In this document: positions 13,478 through 26,536 of the stretch, piece by piece
Layout: each line of letters begins with the position of its first letter
Position numbering within the stretch: the first letter of the stretch is position 1
Assembly: GCF_004798865.1 (NCBI RefSeq)
Contig: NW_025336479.1
Coordinates: 7,704,485 to 7,768,484, forward strand
Source of the DNA: Varanus komodoensis
Taxonomy: Eukaryota > Chordata > Lepidosauria > Squamata > Varanidae
DNA length: 64,000 bases
Direction of reading: 5' to 3'
Program-made: the position numbers and the translations under genes
Notes under the pieces: generated by a model
The model's input: only the letters and a program-made list of their open reading frames with translations
Database searches by the model: none
Told to the model about the DNA's origin: nothing

Positions 13478-14149
13478 AAGAAAGCAGATTATTTAAGATG
13501 ATGATAATATACTAGAACTTTTTTTTTAAATGTGATCTTATTTTACTTTTGAAGCAGACTTTTAATTTAAACTCATTTTATTTGGCCTGCTAGAGTCACA
13601 AGGTTACTGTATTCTTTTGAAAACGTCTTGTAGGAGAGGAGGGGCATGCTGCTTATAGTTTTTATTACCTTCATTACATAGACCCAGAAATGAGTTCGTA
13701 TGGCAGTATGGAGGAATAAAGCTCTTCTCTTGCAGTTCCTGCAGCTACTATGCCACGGCTGCAGCTTGATTTGTGTTTACGTCTTTTTGTTTTTTGTTTA
13801 TCTGCAGAAACTTTTTAAATTCACTGTTTGCAAGCAGTGACCCATTGTCTGTTAGATAGTTTTTGCAATGGATAGGGGAAGAGAGGAATATATTCCTTAC
13901 CTAATGTATTCTTTTAGCAAAACTTTGTGGGGAGTGAATAATTATTTTTCTATAGCATATTTGTAAGATAGTTTGCAAGAAATCTAAGCATCAATCCTGA
14001 TATGATACAGAAGATCTGTGATTACAATAATTTTTACATTTCGTAATGTAGTTGACTCAAATTCATAGCCAACTACAACTACATTTTATGCTGTTTTAAG
14101 TTAATTATTATTTATTTTAGTGTTCTTTTTTAACTTTCATTAACCCTTG

Positions 14150-14205
14150 CTCCCCAGAGAGCTTCAGATACTGGGCAGTATGAAAATGAAATCAATCAAT
14201 CAAGA
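14150..14205 (+). repeat. L2-type LINE 3' tail
   Basis: CCCCAGAGAGCTTCAGATACTGGGCAGTATGAAAATG followed by ATCAATCAATCAA. This is the usual L2 ending (GAGAGCTTCGGCTATTGGGCGGTATAAAAATG plus short tandem tail), diverged. Confidence 0.6.
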
Positions 14206-14209
14206 ACTA

Positions 14210-15595
14210 GGTGTCTTTGAATCGGTTAAACTCAAGTTTGACCATATTTTCCAAATTCCTCTTCAGAGCTCATTCCACCTTATGTCCATATAAGATTATC
14301 AGCTTCAACTACTTTTTGTGTGAAATATTTTTCTAAATTTATTAATCAGTTCTGTGTGTTTTAAGGTATAGATTTTTCCCATTGATTAAAGTATATTTAT
14401 GTACATTTTGATAGCATTTTTCCCACATAATAATCCTGCATAATAAGTTGTGCATGGATCTGCCCATGTATTGCATTCAGATCTGCATTGTGTTCCAGGA
14501 AGTATAAACCAGGTAAGTATTGATTCACAACTAACTGGAACTAATTTGCCATACAACCCTAACTTGAGCACTGCTGAGACAACTTTTTTCTTGTTAGTTG
14601 TTTACCTCTTAAAATTGACTGCTTTTCACCTTGCACATGAAGATACTTCAGTCCTGTAGCAAGAAGAGATTTTGATGGGGAAAATTACTAGGAAAGGAAT
14701 AAGCATGCTTAGATCCCATTACTGCACACATGAAATTCAGAACCACTTCCCTGCCTCCCTTTCACCTCAACAGTTATATTAAAGAAAAACATTGGGAGAT
14801 ATGCTTTGCCTGTCAGTAATGGCTCAGACTGCTATGTATGTGACATTTTAGAGTTCCTCTAAGGATATATGGGTATATCATAAGTGTTTGAAAAACATTT
14901 TTCTCAACTTCCTACTGGGTTTATTTGAATTACGTTGTAGAAAAGCCTACTAAGTATTGATATATTCTCCCACCCCTTAATATCCACGTCTAGTGCAAGG
15001 GCAGTCTATTCAGCTATATGGGCTTAAATTACATAGGTGCTTTGCCACTGAAAACTGCACACTGATTAATACTCTGCAGGTATTTCTGGAGTTACAAAGC
15101 AAATACACCCGTATGTTAAGATTTTTGCCTTTCAGTGTCCATCCTCCTCCTCTGCAATGCAATTTAGGTATAAATCAAGACCACCTTCAAATTATTACTG
15201 GTGTGTCTGCATTGCCATGTAGACAAAAGAATGTATTAGCAGCTCAGGAAAGACTTCCTTTCTAAGCTTTTGTACATCAAAGGCCTCTCTGCTTTTAAGA
15301 CAATTGTTACTTTTAAACCCCCTTTATCAAGAGATAAAATATTGTGATGACCATCAAAATTCCTTACATGTGCTTTTAAAGAGAGCCATTCGCCACTCCT
15401 TAATCAGATTTTAGGAGCTCCACTTCATTCATAAGAACAACCCTCTTCTCAGTTGTTAAGATGTATAATTATTAATATCTAGTCTACATCTTTGTACTAT
15501 CGTAAGATGCTTACAACCCAGCTTTGTATTTCCAGAAAAATTGCAAAAATTAGGATATAAAGACCATACAGTACTAATTAAAAAGTAAACCTGGC
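14210..15595. other. Intronic sequence, nothing recognised
   Basis: AT-rich sequence; no supported feature. Confidence 0.45.
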
Positions 15596-15599
15596 AGGA

Positions 15600-16008
15600 A
15601 GGAAATGGATGCATTTGAATCATGCTGCTGGGGGAGAACTCTGGAAGTACCCTGGACTGACAGAAAGACAGACAAGTGGATCCTAGATCAAATCAAGCCA
15701 GAACTTTCCTTGGAAGTGATGAAATTGAGACTGACATACCTCAGGCACATCATAAAAAGCCAAAACTCACTGAAGAAGAAAACTCATTGAAGAAGACTTT
15801 CTAGAAGAAGTCAACTTCAGAAGATGATGATGAAGACCAGATATATGATGACTTGATTCCATAAAGGAAGCCATAGGCAAGAGTTTGTAAGAGCTGAACA
15901 GGACTGTCAAGAACAAGACTCTTTGGAGGGCATTCATTATCAGGGTCACCGCAAGTTGGAACTGACTTCATGGCGCATAACAACAACAAAGACATAATGC
16001 CTCTGAAT
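15600..16008 (+). mobile_element. BovB/RTE LINE, 3' end
   Basis: Encodes the BovB region downstream of the reverse transcriptase: EVPWTDRKTDKWILDQIKPE then LSLEVMKLRLTYLRHIIKSQ, matching the family pattern PWT.R.TN..IL..I.PE.SLE....KL...GH......SL. It ends with the BovB 3' signature (GTCACCGCAAGTTGGAACTGACTTCATGGCGCATAACAACAACAAA). 5'-truncated and old, with internal stops. BovB is the LINE known for horizontal transfer between squamates and ruminants. Confidence 0.9.
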
Positions 16009-16009
16009 T

Positions 16010-17055
16010 CCTTGACCTAGTTGAATTGCCCGCCCTTGCCATCTGCCCTGGCTACCCAGCAAACTTCTAAAGTTTGTACCCACACACGGAGTATCAAGGT
16101 TCATTGCATTCTGAACCAAAATAGTTTCCAAAATCTTTGGTTATGAATATTTACAGAAAGTCATTTATCCTTCAGTGAGTGTAAAATTGTTGGTGGTAAA
16201 GAACCAGTAAAAGGCAAAATATTGTCCAAGAGAAATAAGAATCAAAGGGGGGAAGCCACTGCTGTATATTTTTTTGTCTGCATTCTCTAGGTGCCTTGTA
16301 CCGCAGTTGTAGATTTGCAGATGGAGCAAATCTAGAATAGTCACATTTCTGAAAATTCTGTGTTTTGAGTTAGTCATGCCCATAACAATTTGGCATACAT
16401 AGCATGTACCAGTCCTCTCTGTTGCAAATGTTTCTGCAGTTAACACAGTGAAGTGTTGATTAGCTCCACAAATTACAGTAAAAGTGAAATATGCCACAAA
16501 ATATTGATATATGGAAAAGGAAGCATGACAGTATTTTGCCCTTCCACCAAAGACTTTTCCTCTGCTTTGCTTTTCAGGGGCTTAGGTTTGAAACTAGCTA
16601 AACCTTAAAACAGATCCTTGGTTCTGTAATCCTTGCATACCCCACAGTCACAGGTCCCATGGCATGGCATCCCCAAGTGGGGGTCACAAATTCAGCATGC
16701 TGGCCACACGCACCCCCTGCGCAATACAGTCTCATGCCATGCAAATAATCCCGATATGTGACAGCAGGATTCTGGAGAGTTAGGTAAAGGTAAATATTTT
16801 TCCCTTCCTCGTAAATCATGTTTATAGTGTACTGAAGGGAACTATTTAACCTAACAACATTTCTCCCTCTTCCACCATGTTTATCATTTCTCCTTGCTCC
16901 TCACGTTAGAAGCAGCAGAAGCACAATTGACTAGGACACAGCCTTCTCAGCTGTGACTTCCCGACTCCAAAACATCCAAGAGAGGTCTTCTTGGTCTCAC
17001 TAATGATTTTTAAAAGATAGTTGGTTAATTCTATGTGGGAAAAGTGTTCACCCAC
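16010..17055. other. Intronic sequence, nothing recognised
   Basis: The open frame of 110 codons on the minus strand at 16165-16497 has no family resemblance and no splice support. Confidence 0.45.
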
Positions 17056-17059
17056 TAAC

Positions 17060-17720
17060 ACATTTGCCAGCATTCTTAAACACCTGAAGTTTCCAGAGTC
17101 TCTTCAAATATGCAAAGCATGTTGCTGTAGTCCAGTCTAGATAGAACTATTACATCTGTTACTATAGTTAAGTCAGACTTCCACAAGAGCGGGTACAACT
17201 GGCACACCAGCCTAAGCTAGGCGATAGTGGGTCTGGCCACCAGTGCCATCTGGCATCTAGGTGCCGGACTGAATCCAAGAGGATGTCCAAATCATTATCC
17301 TCAAGAAGAGTGGGAGTCATCCAAAACCATTTGAAACACCATTCCAGAGCCATTCCCCATCATTTTATTAGTTCTAATCCAGCTATTATCACTGCCAGGT
17401 AATAATTCAGAACGTAACTATATTCTTTGGAAGTAGGTGAAAAGGAAAACTAAAGCTGTATGTCACTAGCATACAAATAACAGAACCCTGAACAGTGTAT
17501 ATGCTGAACAGCATGGAGGATGATTGAACCTGTATACCATTGACCAAGGAGCTGAGCTTCTGTCCCTCTGCATCACCTTTTGACACTGACCCCTGAGAAA
17601 GTGTTAGAACCAGTCTAAGAGAAGCATCAGCTCTGAGAAGCATCAGCTCTGGGCAGTCTGTCAATACACCCTGCTGAAAGAGTTCCCAACACAACTCCTA
17701 TACCAAAATGGCCCGTTTAT
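17060..17720 (-). repeat. L2-clade LINE, old internal fragment
   Basis: On the minus strand the block at 17085-17150 corresponds to the L2 coding segment usually read as THALVTSRLDYCNA. Upstream at 17450-17560 is the segment that normally encodes the YADD-containing block and its flanks (text resembling ATGTCACTAGCATACAAATAACA). Strongly decayed. A 17-bp unit is tandemly doubled at about 17623-17656. Confidence 0.6.
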
Positions 17721-18050
17721 CTATCCCAAAACTGTCTCATGTTGGTTAGAATAAGTCTATTCAGATTGCAAAACCAATTGAAATGTGTTTGTTCAGTATG
17801 TTTTGATGTTACTTGTGTTTAGATCATGTGCATTTCATAAAAGCAGATTCATGGTACAGTTTTTAAAAAAGTGTAGTTATTACACTGTCATTAGCATAAA
17901 TTGTCAGCTATGTTAACTCACCAAGGATTTTTGTCTTTTTCCATCATCCTAGTCTTCACAAACATGCGTATAACCATCAAACTTGTATAGCGACTGTACC
18001 AGCGGCAAACTGTAGGTTCACTATTTGTCTTGCCATTTCTTTACCTTAAG

Positions 18051-19165
18051 GTCATAGAATCATGGAATAGTAGAGTTAGAAGGGGCTAGAAGGCCATTGG
18101 GTCCACCCCCTCCCCAAACAACTATTGCAGGACACTTAAGCTGTACCATCCCACTCAAATGACTCAGATGCTTTTTGAATGTCTAGTGAGGAAGAGCCCA
18201 CAATTTCCTCAGGTAATAGGTTCCATTGTCATACTGTCCTGGCAGTCAGGAAATTCTTCCTGGTGTCTAGTCTAAATCTGGTTTCTTTTAACTTTTCTCT
18301 TTTATTCTGTGTCCTATGCTGTAGCATGGATGAGAAGAAATCTGGTCCTTCCTCTTTGTGACAGTCTTTCAGATATTTGTAGAGTACTATCATGTCACCC
18401 CTCAGTCTTCTCTTTTTGAGGCTGAACATGCCTAGTTCTCTCAATCTTTCCACTTAGGGCTTTGACTCCAGTTCCCAAATCAGACTTGTTGCCCTCCTCT
18501 GTACCCTTCTAGCTTTTCTGCACCTTACTAGTGCCGAGTATATGGGAACTAATATTTCACATTTTTTGGAAGTGAGACTAATGTTAATGCATTTGCCCTT
18601 TTTGCAGCTACGTAACACTGTCGACATGTGATTGACAACAACCCCAAGATCCTTCTCATTTGCAGTATTTTTGAGCCAAATTTTCCCCATTTTGTAGTGA
18701 TGCATTTGGTGGTTTGTTCCTAAGTTGAGGACTTGGCATTTATGCCTATTGAATGTCATTATGTTCTTCTTGGCCCAGTGTTTCACCCTTTCAAGATCAT
18801 CCTGTATCTTATATCTTTCTTCCAGGGTATTTGCTATTCCACTCAGTTTCATGTCATCTGCAAATTTAGCTATTTTTTCTTGTACTTTCTCATCTGAATC
18901 ATTAATAAAAATGCTGAAGAGTACTGGTCCCAGGACAGTACCCTTAGCACCCTGCTTGTCACCTCTCCCCAGTTTGAGAATGTACCATTGCTTGATACTC
19001 TTTGAGTCCGATGTTGCAGCTCATTGTGAATCCACCTAATGTATGCACCATCTAGCCCACCTTTTGCTAGTTTGGTAATCAGGATGTTGTGGGGCACTTT
19101 GTCAAAAGATTTGCTAAAGTCTAGAGAGATTAAATTGTTCACAACATTCCCACAGTCCATTCTGG
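18051..19165 (-). mobile_element. CR1 LINE, 5'-truncated, reverse transcriptase and 3' end
   Basis: Reading on the minus strand from 19165: DFSKSFDKVPHNILITKLA and GLDGAYIRWIHNEL are CR1 reverse-transcriptase blocks. FADDMKLSG at about 18840-18866 is the catalytic motif with both Asp residues. Then come W....MTFNRHKCQVLNLG, EKDLGVVV and VQRRATSLIWELESKP. After one in-frame stop, VERLRELGMFSLKKRRLRGD ends the ORF. The 3' end is the usual CCATGATTCTATGA motif. A frame change lies between the LLMIQMRKYKKK segment and FADD. A moderately old but very legible copy. Confidence 0.93.
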
Positions 19166-20985
19166 AAGTTCCCCCAACAAAAAAAATGGGGGAAAACCAT
19201 TAAGGACCTCCCCTGCCAAACTCTGCCTCCAAACTCCTGTTTGCTCTCCCTGCTCACTTGTTCTGGACACTCACTCCTTGGGAGCTTGGCTGCTTGTATC
19301 CCAGAGTCAAATATTCCAGGTCAGAAGCTTAGTGTTCTGTAAAGAACTTGCACGAAGAGCTTTCTGTTGTATCTTGTTCTTCTTGGCCTGGCATGAACCA
19401 TTGTATTAAGAAGATTAATAACAGTTCTAGAGGTCCAGATAAAGTAGAGTTGCCCCTTATTTATTTACTTACTTCCTTACTTACTAGTGAGATGAGCCTA
19501 AATAATTCATAGGAAGTTGTTGAGAGCTTTCTTGTATTTTTGTCCCTCCTTCAAAAGACAGCTCCATCTCTCAGCTTCAGGCATGAGTGGCCGAGAGGAA
19601 CCCCATCTCCCAGTGCCCCTGGATTGATGGAAGGAGCCCGAGTTCTCAATTAAAACTGTAATTTAGTTTTGCATTTCAATTTTAAAACCAAACAGCCTCT
19701 AGTCCTTTTCATGAGTCATGAACCTTTTTGCATGAGCGAGTGAGAGAATAAGTGAATATGCATATTAGTGATGTTTTTTCTCCTCTAGTAATGCTCACTT
19801 TGTTTGCTTAAATGAGTGCCCTTTTACTTCATTACACTTTTCGTTAATGTAATTCTGTGTCTTTGTAAGAGCAGATCTCATCATCAGTTTTCCTGATTGT
19901 TCATAAACATCTGAAAGCCAGGAAAAGATGGTGGCAAAAAGTGCAACACCAGCTTTCCAGCTTTTAAGGGCTGTAATTGATATTGCCTTAGCGTGTCGCA
20001 ATCGAGAAGGAAAGGTAGCTCTAGCAATAAATCCGTAATGCTTATGCTTAAAGCTGTGTTTTCCTTTTAATTAGAAGATATATCTCATTAGACATGAAGG
20101 AGATTTCTGATTAAAACCAGTAATTGAATGTAAAAACATATTTGCCCTTTCTGTTTTTAAGCATTTTGTTGGTCTCACTGCCACATCTAACTTCATCAAA
20201 TGAAGAGCATAATGTGGCATTTTATAACTGCTTTCATTTAAAACTTTAGATCTGTATGTGAACGGGTAAAAGTTACACACAGATAGACTGTAGATCTTTA
20301 GTAATTCTGACATTAAATCCATATAACAAGAGTTGGGGTGCAAGACTTGTTTTTTATTTTGTTTTTGTTTTGTCCTAAAGAAACATAATCTTTCATTGAG
20401 TAGCTACTGGTGTGGGAAATGTTTCTTCCAGATTTAGTTTCACTTTTATTATTGTTATTACTGTATTATTTTTCCCATCTGAAACTACTAGTGAATGTGG
20501 TTTGCATTAAACGAGGTATAAATATAACTGTCTAAAAAGAAACGCAGAGCTAGTTAGTATATGCTTTCAACACTGGGAAACTGCCAGAATTCGGTTGGTT
20601 GTTGTGGTGGCTTAATTTGTTATGAATGCTGCCTATGTTATAATTAAGTTTCAAGTTAATCCAAGCCTTGCTGAGACAGTCAGGCTTGTAGATTGTCCAG
20701 TGGATGAATACGGGCTACCAACTTGCCATGCAGGAAAGGCTGTTTTTTAAGTGTGGCAATGCAGCTTGCCCTCACAGCTTTATATTTCCTTGTTGCTCTT
20801 CACTTGGTAGAATGAAGATCTATCCTTCCATGTAGCATTTTGTCACTCCTTGCTGATTCTTTACAGAAGTGGATATTTTATGTTGTTCTGGCTACACTTA
20901 AAAGTCTGTCCCTTTGTGGTTTCACGAATGAAAGCATATTGTAGCCTCCATTTTCCCACTATGAGGTCAGACTCAATTGCTCTCT
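19166..20985. other. Intronic sequence; one block possibly conserved
   Basis: Contains a (TTAC)n-like stretch at about 19458-19486. The 19640-20340 block is AT-rich, CpG-poor and repeat-free to the eye, and is discussed as a candidate conserved non-coding element. Confidence 0.4.
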
Positions 20986-20989
20986 TCCT

Positions 20990-23450
20990 GCTTTTTTATT
21001 TATTTGTTTGAAAGTTTATAAGCTACCTTCCAAGGAAAGTCCTCTCAAAGCAATGTACCAAACATAAAACCACAAAATACAATAATGCAATGATAAAAGC
21101 AGTAATTAGAAACATATTTAAACCAGAAAACACCATGTACACAGTGGCATCCAATATAGTCCTAACTAAGTGAACAGAAACAAGTAAGTCTTAGGGCATG
21201 CTTGAAGACTTGTAATAATGATGCCTTGCCAGCATCTAGTGGACCAGAGTTCCAAAAGCAAGGGAATGGGGAGATTACCAAAAATGCCATGTCTCTCGTG
21301 TTCAAAGCAACGTCTTCATCCTTGTTCTCAGAGGACAAGACTTTAAAGGCCAATGTAAATATTTAGGACTTCAAAGCCCCAATACAAAGATTTTTTTAAT
21401 TAAGCCCAGAAGTGTAGTACCAGTCACTGCAATTAGTACAATGTATGTAGGTGTCATAAGATATGACTACTTGAGCACCTACATATTGTACATGCTGAAG
21501 TTACTGAACCATCTTTAAATGCAGCCTCATGTCAACCACATTGATGTAATTCAGCCTTGATGTCACTGGAACATGGATAAATGAAGCACGCTTCATCCAC
21601 TCCTGATAGTATTGAGGCTTGTGTACCAGCCTGAGCTGATAAAAAAAAATTCTGGCAATACCTGCCACCTGAGATTTCCCAGTTTGTTCCCAGTAGAACT
21701 ACCAAACTGCATATATAGTCCTTCAGGGGGAGTATAACCTTGCCTAGGGCTATTTGCAAACTTACCTGTTTGTCTATCTGCAGTGCCTCTCTTTTCTCCA
21801 GCTTTAGTCCCCAAAAAACCACCAGGCACTGGTTCAAGAATTATATAGCTTCCCTGGGGTATGTAAATGGAAATGAAAGATAGAGCTGAGTGCTATCTGC
21901 ATGTTGATGAAACCACAGGCCAAACCACCAGCTGGCTTATCCAGTAATCTCATTTAGATATTTGAAAGCATTATGACATCCCATAAGCCAATGGGCATGG
22001 TGTAGAGCAATCCTCCCCTAACACCATGGTTCAAAGCTAGTTCTCCAGGAAGGACCAAAAAAGTATGCTTCCCAAGCCCAACCTGGATAGGCAGTCCAAA
22101 AGGATAGCATGGTCAACAACATTAAGAAGTCCAGGATAACCAACAGGATTGCTTTCCCCCATATATTCCTCCATGTATGTCATCTACCCAGGCAACCAAA
22201 GTGGTTTTTTCCCCCAAAACAGGTTGGAATGAATTACATCTGCATCATTCAAAAGTGCCTACAATTAGGAAGCCACCACATGCTACAACATCTTGCGAAG
22301 AACATAAGATTAGACATGGGGGAGTAATTGTCTCAAACCATTGGACCTAAAGTTGGTTTCTTTGATAAAGTCCACATGTCTGCCTCCTCCAAGGCAGCAG
22401 GAACCACACCATCCCTCAAAGAGGAATTTACTACCTCAGAGATCTCTAAATGCATCTTAGCTCTGTCAGATTTTAGTAATAAGGAAGCACACCAATCAAG
22501 GAAATCTGTGGTAGGCGTAAGCGGAAGGTTTCTATAACAACATGACTGGATTGTACTACAGCTTTATCCATATTAGTTATGTGAAAACTTTGGCATATAA
22601 GTCAGAACAGAGGGGAGCTTTTCCACAAAATGTACAGCAATTGGACCTTTGAGGGTTCCAGCTCTTGCCCAGTGGAGCCAAGACCAAGAAGGCCCTTTAC
22701 TACTATAAAAAATAACAAACAAACTCTACTGGATAACGTTGAGCAGGAACAGTAGTGGCAGAGAAATAAGGTTTTTTTTAAAACTTTTGCAGCAAGAGAG
22801 TAACACTGAAGATAGATTCTCACCTATGTTCAGTTCTATTCATTACAAATGCCCTGATTCTGATTGTCAATCTCATCATTTACTGAGGATCTTGGGATGT
22901 ATTTAGTTATTACATTTCTATACCACTCAATAGCAGAAGGTTTCTGGGCAGTTCACAGCAATTAAAAGCATAAAATGCAAAATGCTAAAACATAATATAA
23001 AACTTCAAAGCTATAGTATAAAAGCCCAGTAAAAAGGATACCGATTCATCAGCCTGTGAGACAATTACATTTGATCTGCCACTCCTTCAGTGGTTACAGG
23101 TAGCCTGATAGTCAAGCTCAGTCAAGTGATGACCTGTCCAATGCTTTACTCAGTTGGCTTCCCCACTCACAGATCATTTTCCCTAGTACAGAAAACTACT
23201 TCTGAGTGTGTTCTGCAACATGCAGATATAATTTGAAATAAGCCTGTGAAATTCTGAGCTTTATCTAAAAAGTTAGCTTCAGAGTGACTGTTGAAATCGT
23301 CCCAGATCACAAACCTCTGGGTCCCTGACACCCTCTCCAGCAGCTCAGACAGTGATGTTGTTAGGCAGCAGGGTGGATGCTACACCAGCAGGATCTCAGA
23401 CCTTAGATTTCCAACACTAACTACAGACACTTAAAACTGGTTGACTATTA
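20990..23450 (-). mobile_element. L2-clade LINE, long decayed copy with a nested tail
   Basis: On the minus strand, 23450-23040 resembles the endonuclease region, with VIWDDFNSH (family VILGDFNVH) near 23310. The 22560-21480 block covers the reverse-transcriptase C-terminal part, including NQCLVV and LPLKDYICSLVVLLGTN (family LPLKEQVRSLGVLLDPS). The 21350-20990 block is the ORF end and 3' UTR, with the reversed L2 tail TTTATTTATTTG..TAAGCTACCTTCC at 20995. Many stops. Roughly 2.4 kb, interrupted by another LINE tail at 22893-23035. Confidence 0.7.
22893..23035 (-). repeat. LINE 3' tail inserted within the L2 copy
   Basis: GTATTTAGTTATTACATTTCTATACCACTCAATAGCAGAAGG..GGGCAGTTCACA.. is a reversed L2-type 3' end (ATACCGCCCAATAGCCGAAGC..CTGGGCGGTTCACA) followed by the A-rich segment. 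It lies between the endonuclease-like and RT-like parts of the surrounding copy, so it looks like a later insertion. Confidence 0.6.
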
Positions 23451-24090
23451 GACAGGATACCGTTTGACATCTTTGTTAAGCAGGGCTATACACACGTGCT
23501 ACATGTTGGAAGGTTCTGCCACAGTCAAATTAATTCAGATTTCTTTTCATCTGACCTATGGAAAAAGCAGCAGACTGTGTGGGTGGGGGCAGGAGGGGTG
23601 TTTGTTTTTAAGAAAACAGGTTCCACAGACTTGTGGCCTTAAGCAAATTCAAGGGAATGGGAATATGCAGAAATGCATTTTTGACCCAGTGTGTATTTGC
23701 AACCAGGAATGAAATTCCCATGCATTCCTAAAAGTGTATGATTCCCTCAGTGAACAGATGATGGAATGAAATATTTTTGGCAATCCATGAAACAACCAGA
23801 ATGGATTTAATAAAATCGATACGTCCCCCTAGCATTAGCATCTCCCCAAACTGAATTTGGCATCGCTTTGTACAAGGTAACCAGCAGGAAACTTTTGGGA
23901 AAGGTTAGCTCTTTCCCCTTCATCAAACCAGGTTTTAGTGATATAAGCCACAATGACAATGGTTTAGTACTGTCCACTTCCTCCTCCCCTCCTGATGTGG
24001 AGATTGGTTTACCACTATTATTATCTGTTCTGTTGCCTATCTTTGAATCTTCCCATGCAAAATTTGCAAATCCCATTCATAACAGTCAGT
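23451..24090. other. Intronic sequence, nothing recognised
   Basis: No supported feature. Confidence 0.4.
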
Positions 24091-24336
24091 ATTTACTCAT
24101 TTATTATTGCATGCATATCCCTCCTCCTTTTCTGTCTGAAGGAACCCAAGGCAGCTTACACGGTCCTCCTGTCCTTTTGTCCTCATTTCAGCCTTGTGAG
24201 GTAGGTTAGACTGAGAGTCAGTGACTGGCCCAAAGTCGCCCAGTAAGCGTCATGGCTGAGTGGGGATTGGAATACAGATCTCTTAATCTCCTGGATCTCC
24301 AGCAGTCTGACTACTGTATCACCCTGGCTCTCCAGC
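24091..24336 (-). mobile_element. tRNA-derived squamate SINE (glycine-like head), reversed
   Basis: Reads on the minus strand as head (GAGCCAGGGTGATACAGTAG..), then a segment ending TGGGCCAGTCACTGACTC.. and ..CTAACCTACCTCACAAGG.., then a 3' end CTGCCTTGGGTTCC..AATAAATGAGTAAAT. Full-length or nearly so. Same family as 36584-36830 and 62573-62785. Confidence 0.8.
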
Positions 24337-25428
24337 AAAATCTGAGACCCTTAAAGGTACAATACAGAAAAGAAAAAGAGCCAGCCCAGTGATAATTCAA
24401 TAGCACAGAATGCTTTACAGAAAGAGGCAAAACTTGCCAGCTGGGTAGGAGTGTAAATGGAATGGAGTACTGGAAGTGGGGGATGAAAACCAGATGGGAA
24501 TGGAATGGCCAGAGAAAGAGGGCTCAAAATATAAAACATACAATGAAACATCTCATTGTCTGGATTGGTAATTTCCTGGTGCATGCTGAGAAGGTGCTCC
24601 AAAATGATCCCAACAGTAGAGCGGGGAGCACCAGTGAAGAAATCCTGGCTTTTAATCTCGCTAAGATGAGGCACACATCTGTCCAGCCTGCCACTCCCCT
24701 AAAAAACACCCACAGCAGAGGGGAGAACCAAAATGGAGGAACCCAAAAGTGCCCAGTGATGGCGGAGCATGCTAGGTAGACTTGGCATAATTTTTAGTCT
24801 ATTGGTGCACCAATCTGTGTATTTGAAGCTACACTACTCATACACAAAGAAGGTACTAGCAAACTCAAAAACACTGAAGGCAAAGGAAAAACATACAAGG
24901 AGAGAATCTCAACAAACATCCCCATGAAGACTAAGCCTGTTCAGTGGGGACATAAAACTGCCCAATGGAACTGTGAATAGAGAAAGTCGGCTGATTATTA
25001 GTGGGGGTAGCATCTAAAAACAGAAGAGGGAAAGGGAATAGAATTAGCATGACTAGAACCTAGAACAGAAACACTTCACAAGGCGGCAGTTAGTTACAAG
25101 ACCCCACTTGCTGGCTGACTAATGGGAGGTAAAGAACAGAAAGGAAGGGTAAGAATAGGGATGGAATGAAGTGGCTGGGAAAGGAATTCAGAGGAAGACG
25201 CACATAGTTTTTAAGGGGGAAAAGACATGGAATTGTCTGACTGGCTAGGAAATGTGGTTCATTCTGAGAGGCTATTTTTAAATCTTCACAGGCATGAAAC
25301 TGAAAAATCAACGGAGACAGATTTTAATGTAGCCAGAACAACTCAGGGCTCACCAGGGGTGCATGTTACTGGTGGGTTGGGCTGAAAGCACCAATGGGCA
25401 CCCTTTTTATATTTTTCTACCATCTACT

Positions 25429-25454
25429 CCCCCCCCCCACACACACACACACAT
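25429..25454. repeat. Poly-C run followed by (AC)n
   Basis: About ten C, then about eight AC units. Confidence 0.9.
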
Positions 25455-26486
25455 TTTCTTCCTGCCAAACAGGCTGCCAGGGAAGAGACAGGCTGTGATG
25501 CAAAGCCCTGAATCGATTGCATGAAAAGGGTTTTTTTTAATTAATCAAAGGCTGCAGGTTGCCCAGCACTTTAGGTCTTTGAGTAGATTTCCTCAGCTGT
25601 ATGCCAGTTTTAAAAATAAAGGTATTAAGAAACTATATATACATACATAGTTTTCCAATGTATTTCTAATTCCAATATATATAAAAGCTCTATTCCCATG
25701 TGTGAGATTCAGCTCACAGATCAGGGGTTTTCCACTTCCTTTTTTCCCTTTGCAGCCCCCCTAAATCAAAATCTAAATTAGCTCTTGGGAGACCCTTTGG
25801 AATGGAGTGGTATGTGATATGTAGGAATCAGGAAATCCTATTTGTAAAAATGCACATGCCTTCATCTTGCACATGAGCACCTTTTGGACCAAAGCCATAA
25901 AACATGCACCTGAAAAAGTGTTATAACGATATGTTTGCACTAAATAGTTCATTGTCTATGGAAAGTACATAAGTTCAACCATCCACAAACCTCCAATGGA
26001 AGGCATGTCTAGAGCTGTAGAGCAGCTGTTGAGAATGACATTGTGCCTTCAGTGATCATACATGAAGACTATTAGAAAGATATAGATCTTTGCTTTCAGT
26101 AGAGGTCACAGTGGCTCCATGGGAAAGATGCAGTCTCTAAGGAATGTAGGTCTTTCAAAATGTGTGTATATCAGTGCTCATCAAGTGTAAACAGTGCAGT
26201 GGTGCAGTAATTATGCCCAAATAACCTCTATAGAAGTGCTTAATGTGGTTTGGCTTAATGTATATGGATGTAGCCAGAACTATAGGTGGGCCCCACCCTT
26301 TCAAGTCTGAACAGCATTTCTGACATAATGTTGACAAGAAAAGAAATTGGGCTTGTGGAGTTTATGTTTGAATTTATGACTAATTGAAGGTTATATGCCT
26401 GACACTTTTGTCTCAAAAAGGAATACATGAATTCATTGTTCAAATGAAACATCAAACCTATGGACCTTTCCAGCGTCATTAAGGCC

Positions 26487-26534
<48 letters not shown>

Positions 26535-26536
26535 TC
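26487..26536. repeat. (CTTT)n microsatellite, about 12 units
   Basis: Perfect tetranucleotide array of about 50 bp, all pyrimidine on the + strand and capable of triplex structure. Uninterrupted, so probably polymorphic. Confidence 0.95.

Noticed and set aside
16620-16810. Possible SINE around TTAGGTAAAGGTAAATATTT
   Set aside because: Only the short GGTAAAGGTAAA word resembles a known snake/lizard repeat, and the remainder does not follow it.
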